Of a DNA stretch of 24,377 nt, positions 13,322-21,817 are shown piece after piece (position 1 is the stretch's first letter; each line of letters opens with the position of its first letter). A program made the translations under genes and the position numbers. The notes under the pieces were generated by a model that saw nothing but the letters and a program-made list of their open reading frames with translations, had not been told where the DNA came from and searched no databases. The DNA is from DATJJW01 sp035491935 (GTDB taxonomy: Bacteria; Pseudomonadota; Alphaproteobacteria; ATCC43930; CGMCC-115725). The stretch is taken from the NCBI GenBank assembly GCA_035491935.1, contig DATJJW010000015.1, positions 1 through 24,377 on the forward strand. The letters are read 5' to 3'.

Positions 13322-13933
13322 ATGACCGATACCCCCGCCGAGCCGACGCAAGAGATCGAAACCGACGCCGCGCCCGACGAAATCGAAACCAAGGTGGCCG
13401 AACTCGAAGCCGAAGTCGCTGCGCTCAAGGATCAGCATCTGAGGGCGCTGGCCGAGGTGGAGAACGTGCGCCGCCGGGGCCAGCGCGAAGTCGAGGACAC
13501 CAAGCGCTACGCTGCATCGAGTTTCGCCCGCGACCTGCTCTCCACTGCCGACAATCTGCGCCGCGCCATCGAGAGCGTGCCGGCGGATCTCGCCAAGGAA
13601 GGCATTCTCAAGACCCTGGTCGAGGGTGTGTCGGCGACCGAGCGCGAGCTGCTCGGCGCCTTCGAGAAGCATGGCATCAAGAAGATCAACCCCATGGGTG
13701 AGAAGTTCGACCATAACTTCCACCAGGCGATCTTCGAGACCGAGAATACCGGCCACCCGGCCGGCACGGTATTCCAGGTGCTGCAGCCGGGTTATGTCCA
13801 GCATGACCGCCTGCTGCGCCCGGCCATGGTCGGCGTCGCCAAGGGCGATACCGCGAAGCCGGCGGATACCGCATCGGCGGAAGGCGACGGCAAGAACGGC
13901 CAGGCCCATCAGCGCGTCGACACCAGCGCTTGA
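13322..13933 (+). CDS. grpE: GrpE, nucleotide exchange factor for DnaK
   Basis: This is a 203-residue cytosolic dimeric cochaperone that releases ADP from DnaK. An acidic N-terminal tail (1-20) leads into a long coiled-coil helix (about 22-85, VAELEAEVAALKDQHLRALAEVENVRRR). The beta-wing domain that contacts the DnaK nucleotide-binding domain carries the family signature around FDHNFHQAIFETENTGHPAGTVFQVLQPGY (about 129-158) and HDRLLRPAMVGVAKG. The start at 13322 follows AGGAAAG. It lies between hrcA and dnaK, in line with a shared role, but a hairpin follows it and dnaK has its own promoter candidate. Confidence 0.97.
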   Translation: MTDTPAEPTQEIETDAAPDEIETKVAELEAEVAALKDQHLRALAEVENVRRRGQREVEDTKRYAASSFARDLLSTADNLRRAIESVPADLAKEGILKTLVEGVSATERELLGAFEKHGIKKINPMGEKFDHNFHQAIFETENTGHPAGTVFQVLQPGYVQHDRLLRPAMVGVAKGDTAKPADTASAEGDGKNGQAHQRVDTSA

Positions 13934-13944
13934 TCGCGGGCTTG

Positions 13945-13978
13945 CCGGCTGGTCGGGAAATCATGGCCCGCCAGCCGG
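13945..13978 (+). terminator. Hairpin downstream of grpE
   Basis: CCGGCTGG (13945-13952) and CGGG (13954-13957) pair with CCCG (13967-13970) and CCAGCCGG (13971-13978), with one bulged T and a 9-nt loop. This 12-bp stem has no T-run; it is probably a transcript end or processing/stability hairpin separating grpE from dnaK. Confidence 0.5.
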
Positions 13979-14044
13979 ATCGCGCGTCGGATCCGCGCCC
14001 TCGCCCGCTAGGCGGGAAACGGCGGCCAGCAATACCATTTGCAC

Positions 14045-14075
14045 CGTTGCGGGCGCGAAGCCGACTTCATATATA
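14045..14075 (+). promoter_or_regulatory. RpoH (sigma-32)-like promoter of dnaK
   Basis: CGTTGCGG (14045-14052) and CATATATA (14068-14075), with a 15-nt spacer, resemble alphaproteobacterial heat-shock promoters (CTTGnnn with a CnTATnTn-type -10). The predicted leader is about 100 nt. No CIRCE inverted repeat overlaps it, which favours sigma-32 over HrcA control. Confidence 0.5.
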
Positions 14076-14180
14076 CCCTGAGCGACGGCGCGGTGCTTCC
14101 CCGCGCCGGAACGTCAATATGTTGGGGAATGATGCGGTGCCTGCCAGGGCCGCTAGTTCTGCTGGAAACGAGAGGAATTC

Positions 14181-16121
<1,941 letters not shown>

Positions 16122-16147
16122 TCGCTGGCACCTGTCAGTGCTTAACC

Positions 16148-16237
16148 GCGACCAGCCGGGACGGTATGGTTCGTGCAGGACGTTCTGCGAATCCTTTCGC
16201 GCGTCGTGTCACGAACCGTACCGGCCCAGCCGGTCGC
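16148..16237 (+). other. Long imperfect hairpin between dnaK and dnaJ
   Basis: The 90-nt element has an outer stem (16148-16160 with 16225-16237, 11 of 13 pairs) and an inner stem (16163-16175 with 16210-16222, 13 pairs including one G-U). A small extension, GACG/CGTC (16179-16182 with 16202-16205), is topped by GCGA/TCGC. The base lies 12 nt before the dnaJ ribosome-binding site GAGGAA (16250-16255). No T-run follows. It may tune dnaJ output relative to dnaK, act as an RNase site, or be a mobile palindromic unit. Confidence 0.75.
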
Positions 16238-16257
16238 CGGCCGGGGTCTGAGGAACA

Positions 16258-17397
16258 ATGGCAAAGCAAGATTATTACGAGCTGCTCGGCGTCCAGCGTG
16301 GCGCCTCTGCCGATGATCTGAAGAAGGCCTATCGCAAGCTGGCCATGCAGTATCATCCGGATCGAAATCCGGGCGACAAGACGGCCGAGCATAAATTCAA
16401 GGAATTGAGCGAAGCCTATGACGTCCTGAAGGACGATCAGAAGCGTGCCGCCTATGACCGCTTCGGCCATGCCGCCTTCGAGAATGGCGGCGGTCCGCGC
16501 GGCGGTGGGCCGGGGCCCGATTTCGGTTTCGCCTCCGGCTTCGCCGACATCTTCGACGAGATGTTCGGCGAGTTCGTCGGCGGCGGCCGGCGCTCCCAGG
16601 CGAATGCCCGGGGATCGGATCTTCGCTACAATCTCGAAGTCAGCCTGGAAGACGCCTTCAAGGGCTCGACCGCGCAGATTCGCGTGCCGACTTCGGTCGC
16701 CTGCGATTCCTGCCACGGCTCGGGCTCGGAGGCGGGATCCAAGCCGGTCAACTGCTCGACCTGCGGCGGCATCGGCAAGGTGCGCGCCCAGCAGGGCTTC
16801 TTCACCATCGAACGCACCTGCCCCAGTTGCGGCGGTGTCGGCCGGGTCATCGAGAACCCCTGCAAGAACTGTGGCGGCCAGGGCCGGGTCCGGCGCGAGA
16901 AGACGCTGTCGGTCAACATCCCGGCTGGCGTCGAGGACGGCACGCGCATTCGTCTGGCCGGCGAAGGGGAAGCAGGATTACGGGGCTCGGCTCCCGGCGA
17001 TCTCTACATCTTCCTGAGTGTGACGCCCCATCGCCTGTTCCAGCGCGATGGTGCCAATATCCAGTGCCGCGTGCCGATCTCGATGACGACGGCAGCCCTG
17101 GGCGGCCAGGTCGAGGTACCGACCATCGACGGCACCCGTGCCCGGGTGAATATCCCGGCCGGTACGCAGTCGGGCCACCAGTTCCGCCTGCGTGGCAAGG
17201 GCATGTCCGTGCTGCGCTCGCCCGCACGCGGCGACATGTTCATCGAAGCGGTGGTCGAGACGCCGGTCAAGCTGAGCAAGCGCCAGCAGGAATTGCTGCG
17301 CGAATTCGAGGCGGAAGCCGAACAGGCCCATTCCAGCCCCGAATCCGAAGGCTTCTTCGCCAAGGTAAAGGAGTTCTGGGACGATCTCAGGGAGTAA
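16258..17397 (+). CDS. dnaJ: Chaperone protein DnaJ (Hsp40)
   Basis: This is a 379-residue class I J-protein. The J domain has the DnaK-stimulating HPD at residues 33-35 (QYHPDRNPGDK). A Gly/Phe-rich region follows (about 75-115). The zinc-binding domain (149 to about 210) carries four CxxCxGxG repeats: CDSCHGSG, CSTCGGIG, CPSCGGVG and CKNCGGQG. Two beta-barrel substrate-binding domains and a dimerisation tail complete it. All eight zinc cysteines are present. The start is set by GAGGAA at 16250-16255. It is separated from dnaK by 136 nt that contain the large hairpin, so its expression may be partly uncoupled from dnaK. Confidence 0.98.
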   Translation: MAKQDYYELLGVQRGASADDLKKAYRKLAMQYHPDRNPGDKTAEHKFKELSEAYDVLKDDQKRAAYDRFGHAAFENGGGPRGGGPGPDFGFASGFADIFDEMFGEFVGGGRRSQANARGSDLRYNLEVSLEDAFKGSTAQIRVPTSVACDSCHGSGSEAGSKPVNCSTCGGIGKVRAQQGFFTIERTCPSCGGVGRVIENPCKNCGGQGRVRREKTLSVNIPAGVEDGTRIRLAGEGEAGLRGSAPGDLYIFLSVTPHRLFQRDGANIQCRVPISMTTAALGGQVEVPTIDGTRARVNIPAGTQSGHQFRLRGKGMSVLRSPARGDMFIEAVVETPVKLSKRQQELLREFEAEAEQAHSSPESEGFFAKVKEFWDDLRE

Positions 17398-17409
17398 TCC
17401 CGGAGGTTC

Positions 17410-17438
17410 GGCTGGATTATCCTGAGGGCAATCCAGCC
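17410..17438. terminator. Probable bidirectional terminator, dnaJ / iclR
   Basis: GGCTGGATT (17410-17418) pairs perfectly with AATCCAGCC (17430-17438) between two convergent stop codons. There is no strong T-run on either side. Confidence 0.55.
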
Positions 17439-17440
17439 CC

Positions 17441-18211
17441 CTACCCCTTCAATTCCCGTTCTATCGCCGCGATCCCGTCGCGCAGCGCATCCAGCGCCTT
17501 ACGCTCCAGCTCGGCCGAGTGGCGGAGCCGTGGGATCGAGACATGCAGCGCCGCCACGCCATAGCTCTCCGGCGCGCGGATGAGACGGGCAACGGCATGG
17601 CCGCCGGCGGTGAATTCGCCGGTCGTGACCGCATGGCCGTCGCGGCGCACCTGGGTCGTTGCCGCCAGGAGCTCGCCGCGTGTCGCCAGCGTCATGCCGG
17701 TGAAAACCTGCAGAGGCGCCCGCGCCAGATAGGCCTCCAGCTCGTCATCGCCCATCGCCGCCAGCATGACCCGGCTGGCCGCCCCGGCATAGAGCGGGAT
17801 GGCGACGCCGATCTGCTGGGTCTGGCCGACCGCATGGGTGCTCTCGACGCTGTCGATGTTGTAACGATGGTCGCCATCGCGCAGCGACAGCACGATGGTC
17901 TCGTTGATCTCGTCGCGTAAGGCCTCCATGGTCGGCCGCGCCGCCTGGCGGATCGGCACGCTGGCCAGGAAATCCATGGCATGGGCAAGCGCCATCGGCC
18001 CCAGCAGATAGGCCCCGGTCTCCGCATTCTGGTCGAGGAAACCCGCGCGGCGCAGCACCGTCGCGATGCGGAACACCGTGGGCTTGGGCAGGCCCAGCCG
18101 CTCCGACAGCTCAGGCAAGCCCAGTGCCGGACGTTCGCGGGTGAAGCAACGCAGCATCGAGGCGGCGCGATCGACGATGCTGACGGTCTTGTCCGCCAAG
18201 GCCGCCTTCAT
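17441..18211 (-). CDS. IclR-family transcriptional regulator A
   Basis: This 256-residue regulator has an N-terminal winged helix at about 8-70 (SIVDRAASMLRCFTRERPALGLPELSERLGLPKPTVFRIATVLRRAGFL). A GAF-like effector-binding domain follows from about 80 (RDGDHRYNIDSVES, IPLYAGAASRVMLAAM, FTAGGHAVARLIRAPESYGVAALHVSIP). IclR proteins bind as dimers or tetramers near the genes they control and respond to small organic acids or aromatics. Its ATG overlaps the TGA of the upstream iclR gene by 4 nt (ATGA), so the two are translationally coupled. With its partner it probably controls the divergent dioxygenase-cupin-TctC genes. The typical effector-site residues are not diagnostic enough to name a ligand. 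Confidence 0.92.
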   Translation of the reverse strand: MKAALADKTVSIVDRAASMLRCFTRERPALGLPELSERLGLPKPTVFRIATVLRRAGFLDQNAETGAYLLGPMALAHAMDFLASVPIRQAARPTMEALRDEINETIVLSLRDGDHRYNIDSVESTHAVGQTQQIGVAIPLYAGAASRVMLAAMGDDELEAYLARAPLQVFTGMTLATRGELLAATTQVRRDGHAVTTGEFTAGGHAVARLIRAPESYGVAALHVSIPRLRHSAELERKALDALRDGIAAIERELKG

Positions 18212-18990
18212 GCCGCCCCCCCGAGCTGATGGGCGATCTCATCGATGGCATGGCGCACCAGAACCGCGAATTCGGCGGCACGAGGCTTGTCGATCCGTTC
18301 GGTCGGGCAGGAGATGCTGAAGGCGACGCATTCGCCGGAATAGAGCCGCACGCCGGCCGAGACCGCCGCGGTCTGCGCCAGCACCGTGCCGATCACCGTG
18401 GCGACGCCGTCGCGCCGTACCGCCGCCAGCGACGCTTCCACGCGGTCGATCTCCGCCGCATCCGCGGCCGATTTCAGCCGCGCCATATAATCCGCCAACG
18501 CGCGCGGCGGCAAATTGGCAAGCAGTGCCAGCCCGGCCGCACCGACATGCAGCGGCCGGCTGTTGCCGATCTGACTGAGGCGGCGGAAATGCTGCAGGCT
18601 CTCGACATAATCGACATGGACCCGCTGGTCACCGTCACGCACGCTCAGGATCACCGTCTCGTCGACCGCGTCGCGGACGCGCCGCATGATCGGTTGAGCG
18701 ATCATGCGCAGATCGACCTGGTTGCGCCGCAGTGCCCCCAATTGCAGCCAGGTGAAGCCCAGAATATACATGCCGTCCGCCCGCCGGCGCAGCATGCCGT
18801 GCCGCACCAGCGTGTTGAGAATGCCCAAAAGCGTCGCGCGCGGTACCCGCGTCGAGGCCGCAAGCGCCTCCAGGCTCCAGACCGGCCGTTCCGGCGTAAA
18901 GCAGGCAAGCGCGCGAAAGCCTCGCTCGATCGCCTCGCCCTTGTAAAGCGACTCGGCTTTGTGAATCGGTTGGGCCGGTTTGCCCGTCAT
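18208..18990 (-). CDS. IclR-family transcriptional regulator B
   Basis: This is a second IclR-family protein of about 260 residues and only distantly similar to regulator A. Its winged helix is YKGEAIERGFRALACFTPERPVWSLEALAASTRVPRATLLGILNTLVRHGML, followed by an effector domain with RDGDQRVHVDYVES, RPLHVGAAGLALLA and LYSGECVAFSISCP. I place the start at the ATG at 18990 because GAGG lies 5 nt upstream. In-frame ATGs at 19005 and 19020 would add 5 or 10 residues and have no better site. It is the first gene of a two-regulator operon and is divergent from the dioxygenase gene, whose promoter region contains IclR-type operator candidates. Two different IclR proteins made in coupled translation could form a heteromer or split activator and repressor roles. 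Confidence 0.92.
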   Translation of the reverse strand: MTGKPAQPIHKAESLYKGEAIERGFRALACFTPERPVWSLEALAASTRVPRATLLGILNTLVRHGMLRRRADGMYILGFTWLQLGALRRNQVDLRMIAQPIMRRVRDAVDETVILSVRDGDQRVHVDYVESLQHFRRLSQIGNSRPLHVGAAGLALLANLPPRALADYMARLKSAADAAEIDRVEASLAAVRRDGVATVIGTVLAQTAAVSAGVRLYSGECVAFSISCPTERIDKPRAAEFAVLVRHAIDEIAHQLGGAA

Positions 18991-19045
18991 CCTCCCCTCG
19001 ATCATCCATCCACCTACCATCGTAGGTTAGAACGTCTGTAGCAGG

Positions 19046-19064
19046 AACGAAACGTCATTTCATT
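19046..19064. promoter_or_regulatory. Candidate IclR-family (KdgR-like) operator
   Basis: The 19-bp imperfect palindrome AACGAAACGTCATTTCATT agrees at all but the third base with the published KdgR consensus AATRAAAYRNYRTTTYATT, as I remember it. KdgR is itself an IclR-family protein. The site lies 14 bp upstream of the -35 of the dioxygenase promoter and 26-56 bp from the possible iclR B starts, well placed to control both directions. Confidence 0.55.
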
Positions 19065-19078
19065 CATGGCATGGAACC

Positions 19079-19107
19079 TTGACCCAATCCTGGTGATTTT
19101 GTACGAT
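19079..19107 (+). promoter_or_regulatory. Sigma-70-type promoter of the dioxygenase operon
   Basis: TTGACC (19079-19084), a 17-nt spacer and TACGAT (19102-19107) lie in an AT-rich stretch unusual for this genome. The predicted leader is about 40 nt. Confidence 0.55.
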
Positions 19108-19123
19108 TATAAAAATCAAAATC
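19095..19123. promoter_or_regulatory. Inverted repeat over the -10 box of the dioxygenase promoter
   Basis: GATTTTG (19095-19101) and CAAAATC (19117-19123) are perfect inverted arms 15 bp apart that bracket the -10 element. A repressor bound here would block RNA polymerase. AT-richness makes chance pairing more likely, so this is tentative. Confidence 0.4.
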
Positions 19124-19152
19124 ATATTTCATTTTTTTAACAGGAGAGCGCC

Positions 19153-20025
19153 ATGGCCGTTTTGGAGCGGGAGATCACGATCCGGAAACTAGGGCCGGCC
19201 TGTGGTGCGGAGATCACCGGCGTCGACCTGACCAAGCCGCTGTCGGCGGGTGCCGTACGGGAGATCCAGCAGGCGTGGAACGAGAATTTGGTGCTGCTGT
19301 TCCGTGGCCAGACCCTGGGTCAGGAGGACCAGCTGCGCTTCGCCGCCAATTTCGGCGAGCTGGGTAATCGCAAGCAGGCGCCGGATCAGCTGCGCACCCG
19401 CACCGAGGGCGTATTGCAGCTCGACCCACGTGTGCTGCTGGTCTCGAACATGAAGGAGAACGGCGTACCGGTCGGCGCCTTCGGCGATGGCGACATGTGG
19501 TTCCACATCGATTCCGGCTACAGCGCAAGGCCCTACAGATACACCTTCCTCTACGGCGTAAAGCTGCCGAGCGAAGGCGGCAACACCAGGTTCTCCAACA
19601 TGTACAAGGCCTATGACGCGGTGCCCGGGCGGCTGAAGACGCTACTGACCGGCAAGCGCGCGCTGCATGTCCATGAGTACAAGCGCAACGAGAAGATCGA
19701 CGGTGACACCGACGTCACCAACATCCCCCACGCCTATCACCCAATATTCATCACCCATCCACGCACAGGCAGGAAATCGCTCTTCGTCGACCGGCTGATG
19801 ACCGCACGGCTCGAAGGCTTCTCGCTGGCCGAAAGCGACGAAATCCTGGCCGAGCTCTATGAGATCGGCGAGCGGGAGGAATTCATCTACGAGCATGTCT
19901 GGCAGCTCGGCGACTTCATCATGTGGGACAACCTCGCCACCATCCATGCCCGGACGTATTTCCCCAAGGACCAGAGCCGGATGCTGCGCCGCTGCACCAT
20001 CGAGGGCGAGCCGGTCCACGAGTGA
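19153..20025 (+). CDS. TauD/TfdA-family Fe(II)/2-oxoglutarate dioxygenase
   Basis: This is a 290-residue cytosolic non-heme iron dioxygenase. The facial triad is H118-x-D120 (in WFHIDSGY) and H265 (in NLATIHAR). The 2-oxoglutarate carboxylate ligands are R276 and R280 (in RMLRRCTI), with the same spacing as H255, R266 and R270 of TauD. The N-terminal segment ITGVDLTKPLS and the FRGQTLGQEDQLRFAANFGELG loop are also family-typical. Members hydroxylate taurine, alkyl sulfonates, 2,4-D and other small acids, often releasing sulfite or cleaving an ether; the substrate here is unknown. It has a strong start (CAGGAG, ATG at 19153) and is first in line with the cupin and TctC genes, divergent from the IclR pair. 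Confidence 0.9.
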   Translation: MAVLEREITIRKLGPACGAEITGVDLTKPLSAGAVREIQQAWNENLVLLFRGQTLGQEDQLRFAANFGELGNRKQAPDQLRTRTEGVLQLDPRVLLVSNMKENGVPVGAFGDGDMWFHIDSGYSARPYRYTFLYGVKLPSEGGNTRFSNMYKAYDAVPGRLKTLLTGKRALHVHEYKRNEKIDGDTDVTNIPHAYHPIFITHPRTGRKSLFVDRLMTARLEGFSLAESDEILAELYEIGEREEFIYEHVWQLGDFIMWDNLATIHARTYFPKDQSRMLRRCTIEGEPVHE

Positions 20026-20121
20026 TCGCGACGGGAGCCCGATCCGTTCAGGTCCGCACGGCTAGGACGGCGTATCGGTCTCCGAACACAGGAATCATCG
20101 TGATCTAGAGGAGGTTTCGAC

Positions 20122-20706
20122 ATGGCGAACGCCTTTCCCCCGGCCTTCCAGCACTTCATCGACGGCCTGCGCGACATTTGGGCCAAGGAGACCGAGACGA
20201 ACGCGCGCATGGAAAGCGCCCTGCCCCTGCTGCGCGACGTCGTCAACGACCCGCAGATGCAGGAGATCTCGGCAGGCTGGCCTTCGACCGAGGGCCGCAA
20301 GAACCTGCTGTTCTATGTCGATCCGGAATACGGCTTCGCCATCAACGGCGTCGTGCGCGTGCCCGGCCGCACCGGCAGCGTCCACGACCACGGCAATGTC
20401 TGGGTCGCCTATGGCGTGATGACCGGCAGCGAGAGCCTCGAGCGCTACACGCGGCTCGATGACGGCAGCAAGCCCGATTGGGCCGAGATCAAGCTGCTCT
20501 CGGTCACCAAAGGCTCGTCCGGCAAGGTCGACCTGGTGCCGCCCTATGACATCCACGCCGAGCAAGGCGGCCCGACACGCTCGACCGCGATCATCCTGCG
20601 CAGCGAGCGCCTGGGCGACCTGCCGCAGAACATGTTCGACCTGGAGACCGGCCTTGTGAAGAACGGCCCAGGCGCCACGCAGATACCCTACGAATTGCGT
20701 GCCTAG
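20122..20706 (+). CDS. Three-histidine cupin resembling cysteine dioxygenase
   Basis: This is a 194-residue cytosolic protein with the cysteine-dioxygenase-type double-stranded beta-helix. Possible iron ligands are H88 and H90 (in GSVHDHGNVWVAYGVMTG) and H145 (in YDIHAEQGG), a spacing very close to H86, H88 and H140 of mammalian cysteine dioxygenase. R59 in GRKNLLFYVDPEYG occupies the place of the substrate-carboxylate arginine. The Cys of the Cys-Tyr cofactor is absent, as in many bacterial homologs. Thiol dioxygenation is one possibility, but related cupins cleave diketones or have no assigned reaction. A very strong ribosome-binding site, AGAGGAGGT (20107-20115), precedes ATG 20122. It lies 96 nt after the dioxygenase gene. 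Confidence 0.78.
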   Translation: MANAFPPAFQHFIDGLRDIWAKETETNARMESALPLLRDVVNDPQMQEISAGWPSTEGRKNLLFYVDPEYGFAINGVVRVPGRTGSVHDHGNVWVAYGVMTGSESLERYTRLDDGSKPDWAEIKLLSVTKGSSGKVDLVPPYDIHAEQGGPTRSTAIILRSERLGDLPQNMFDLETGLVKNGPGATQIPYELRA

Positions 20707-20822
20707 ATCGCGCTTATCGCCATCGCACCTATTGCGATCGCACTGGAGCACGCCTGGAACCGGCGGGGACACCCGCAGACGCTAGAACAAGAACAAACGA
20801 CCAGCGACAGGGAGTGACGAGC

Positions 20823-21788
20823 ATGCAGATCGGACGCCGCGATTTCCTCGCGGGGGTGGCGCTTGCCGGCAGCGGGCTGGCAATGCGGCCCGCCTTTGCG
20901 GCCAAAGGCTTTCCCGACAAGAACATCAACTTCATCATCCCCTTCGCGCCCGGCGGCGGCTATGACGAGTATGTCCGCATCATCCTGCCGCCGATGCAGG
21001 CGCAGCTGCCGCGCTCCGTCGTCGTGCTGCCGGTCAATGTCGACGGTGCCGCCGGCGGCCGCGCCGCCGAGCAGCTGCATCTGGCGAAGCCCGACGGCTA
21101 CACCATCTCGATCATGAATGTGCCCGGCATCATCATCCTGCAGACCCAGGGCGGCGTCGATTTCGATCTGCGCCAGCTCACCTGGCTGTGCAATATGGGC
21201 ATCGAAGTCTACGGCATCGCGGTCGCCAAGGATTCGCCGATCAAGAACATCGGCCAGCTATTGGCACTGGCCAAGAAGAAGCAGCTCAAATTCCCCTGCG
21301 TCGGGCCCGCCGGCACCGCCTATTCCGCCACGCGCATCGGCGCCCATCTCCTGGGGTTCGAGGCGCAGATGATCAGCGGCTACCGGACATCGGCCGATTT
21401 CATCATCGGCTGCGTGCGTGGCGAGGGCGATGCGGTCATCGCCTCGCTGAACGCCATGTCGCAATTCATCGACAACGGCATGATCCGCGTGCTGGCGACA
21501 TTCGAGAAGAAAAGCTCGATCAAGGGTGCCGAGGATGCGACGACGCTGGGCCATCCGGACCTGACCAAGATCGTCGCGCTGAGGCCGGTGGCCGCACCGC
21601 CGCATCTGCCGCCCGACATCGCGGCCCAGCTATCGACCGTCATCATCAATTCGATGAAGGACCCGAAGGTGCTGGACTGGGCCAGGAAGAACCGCGCCAA
21701 TATGGAACCCGCCGACGCCCAGACCACGACGAAGCTGTTCAACGAACAGCTCGAGTTCATCACCACCTGGAAGAAATACGTGACTTGA
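20823..21788 (+). CDS. TctC/Bug-family periplasmic substrate-binding protein
   Basis: This is a 321-residue periplasmic binding protein of the tripartite tricarboxylate transporter type. A Tat-like signal (GRRDFLAGVALAGSGLA, twin arginines at 5-6, likely cleavage after AFA at 24-26) precedes the mature domain, which starts KGFPDKNINFIIPFAPGGGYDEYVRIILP, the typical Bug N-terminus. GGRAAEQLHLAKPDGYTISI follows. These proteins bind carboxylates, amino acids or aromatic acids and are often encoded without their TctA/TctB membrane partners; none is in this window. I chose ATG 20823 over GTG 20814 because AGGGAG (20809-20814) is spaced 8 nt before it. It is last in the presumed three-gene operon and probably captures the compound processed by the two oxygenase-like enzymes. 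Confidence 0.9.
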   Translation: MQIGRRDFLAGVALAGSGLAMRPAFAAKGFPDKNINFIIPFAPGGGYDEYVRIILPPMQAQLPRSVVVLPVNVDGAAGGRAAEQLHLAKPDGYTISIMNVPGIIILQTQGGVDFDLRQLTWLCNMGIEVYGIAVAKDSPIKNIGQLLALAKKKQLKFPCVGPAGTAYSATRIGAHLLGFEAQMISGYRTSADFIIGCVRGEGDAVIASLNAMSQFIDNGMIRVLATFEKKSSIKGAEDATTLGHPDLTKIVALRPVAAPPHLPPDIAAQLSTVIINSMKDPKVLDWARKNRANMEPADAQTTTKLFNEQLEFITTWKKYVT

Positions 21789-21817
21789 TCCGGGTTACAG
21801 GCCGGCGCGGCCCACGG

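Noticed and set aside
18216..18222. Run of C residues near the end of iclR B as a slippage site
   Set aside because: The frame is intact through the run to the overlapping stop and the family C-terminus looks normal; no evidence of frameshifting.
20733..20742. TGCGATCGCA palindrome and repeated ATCGC between the cupin and tctC genes
   Set aside because: The GCGATCGC core recalls the cyanobacterial HIP1 repeat, but it occurs once here and the genome is not cyanobacterial. The nearby 6-bp hairpin (20722-20738) is too weak to call.
21800..21812. GGCCG-GCG-CGGCC hairpin between tctC and the lipoprotein gene
   Set aside because: A 5-bp GC stem without a T-run is common by chance at this base composition, so I did not list it as a terminator.
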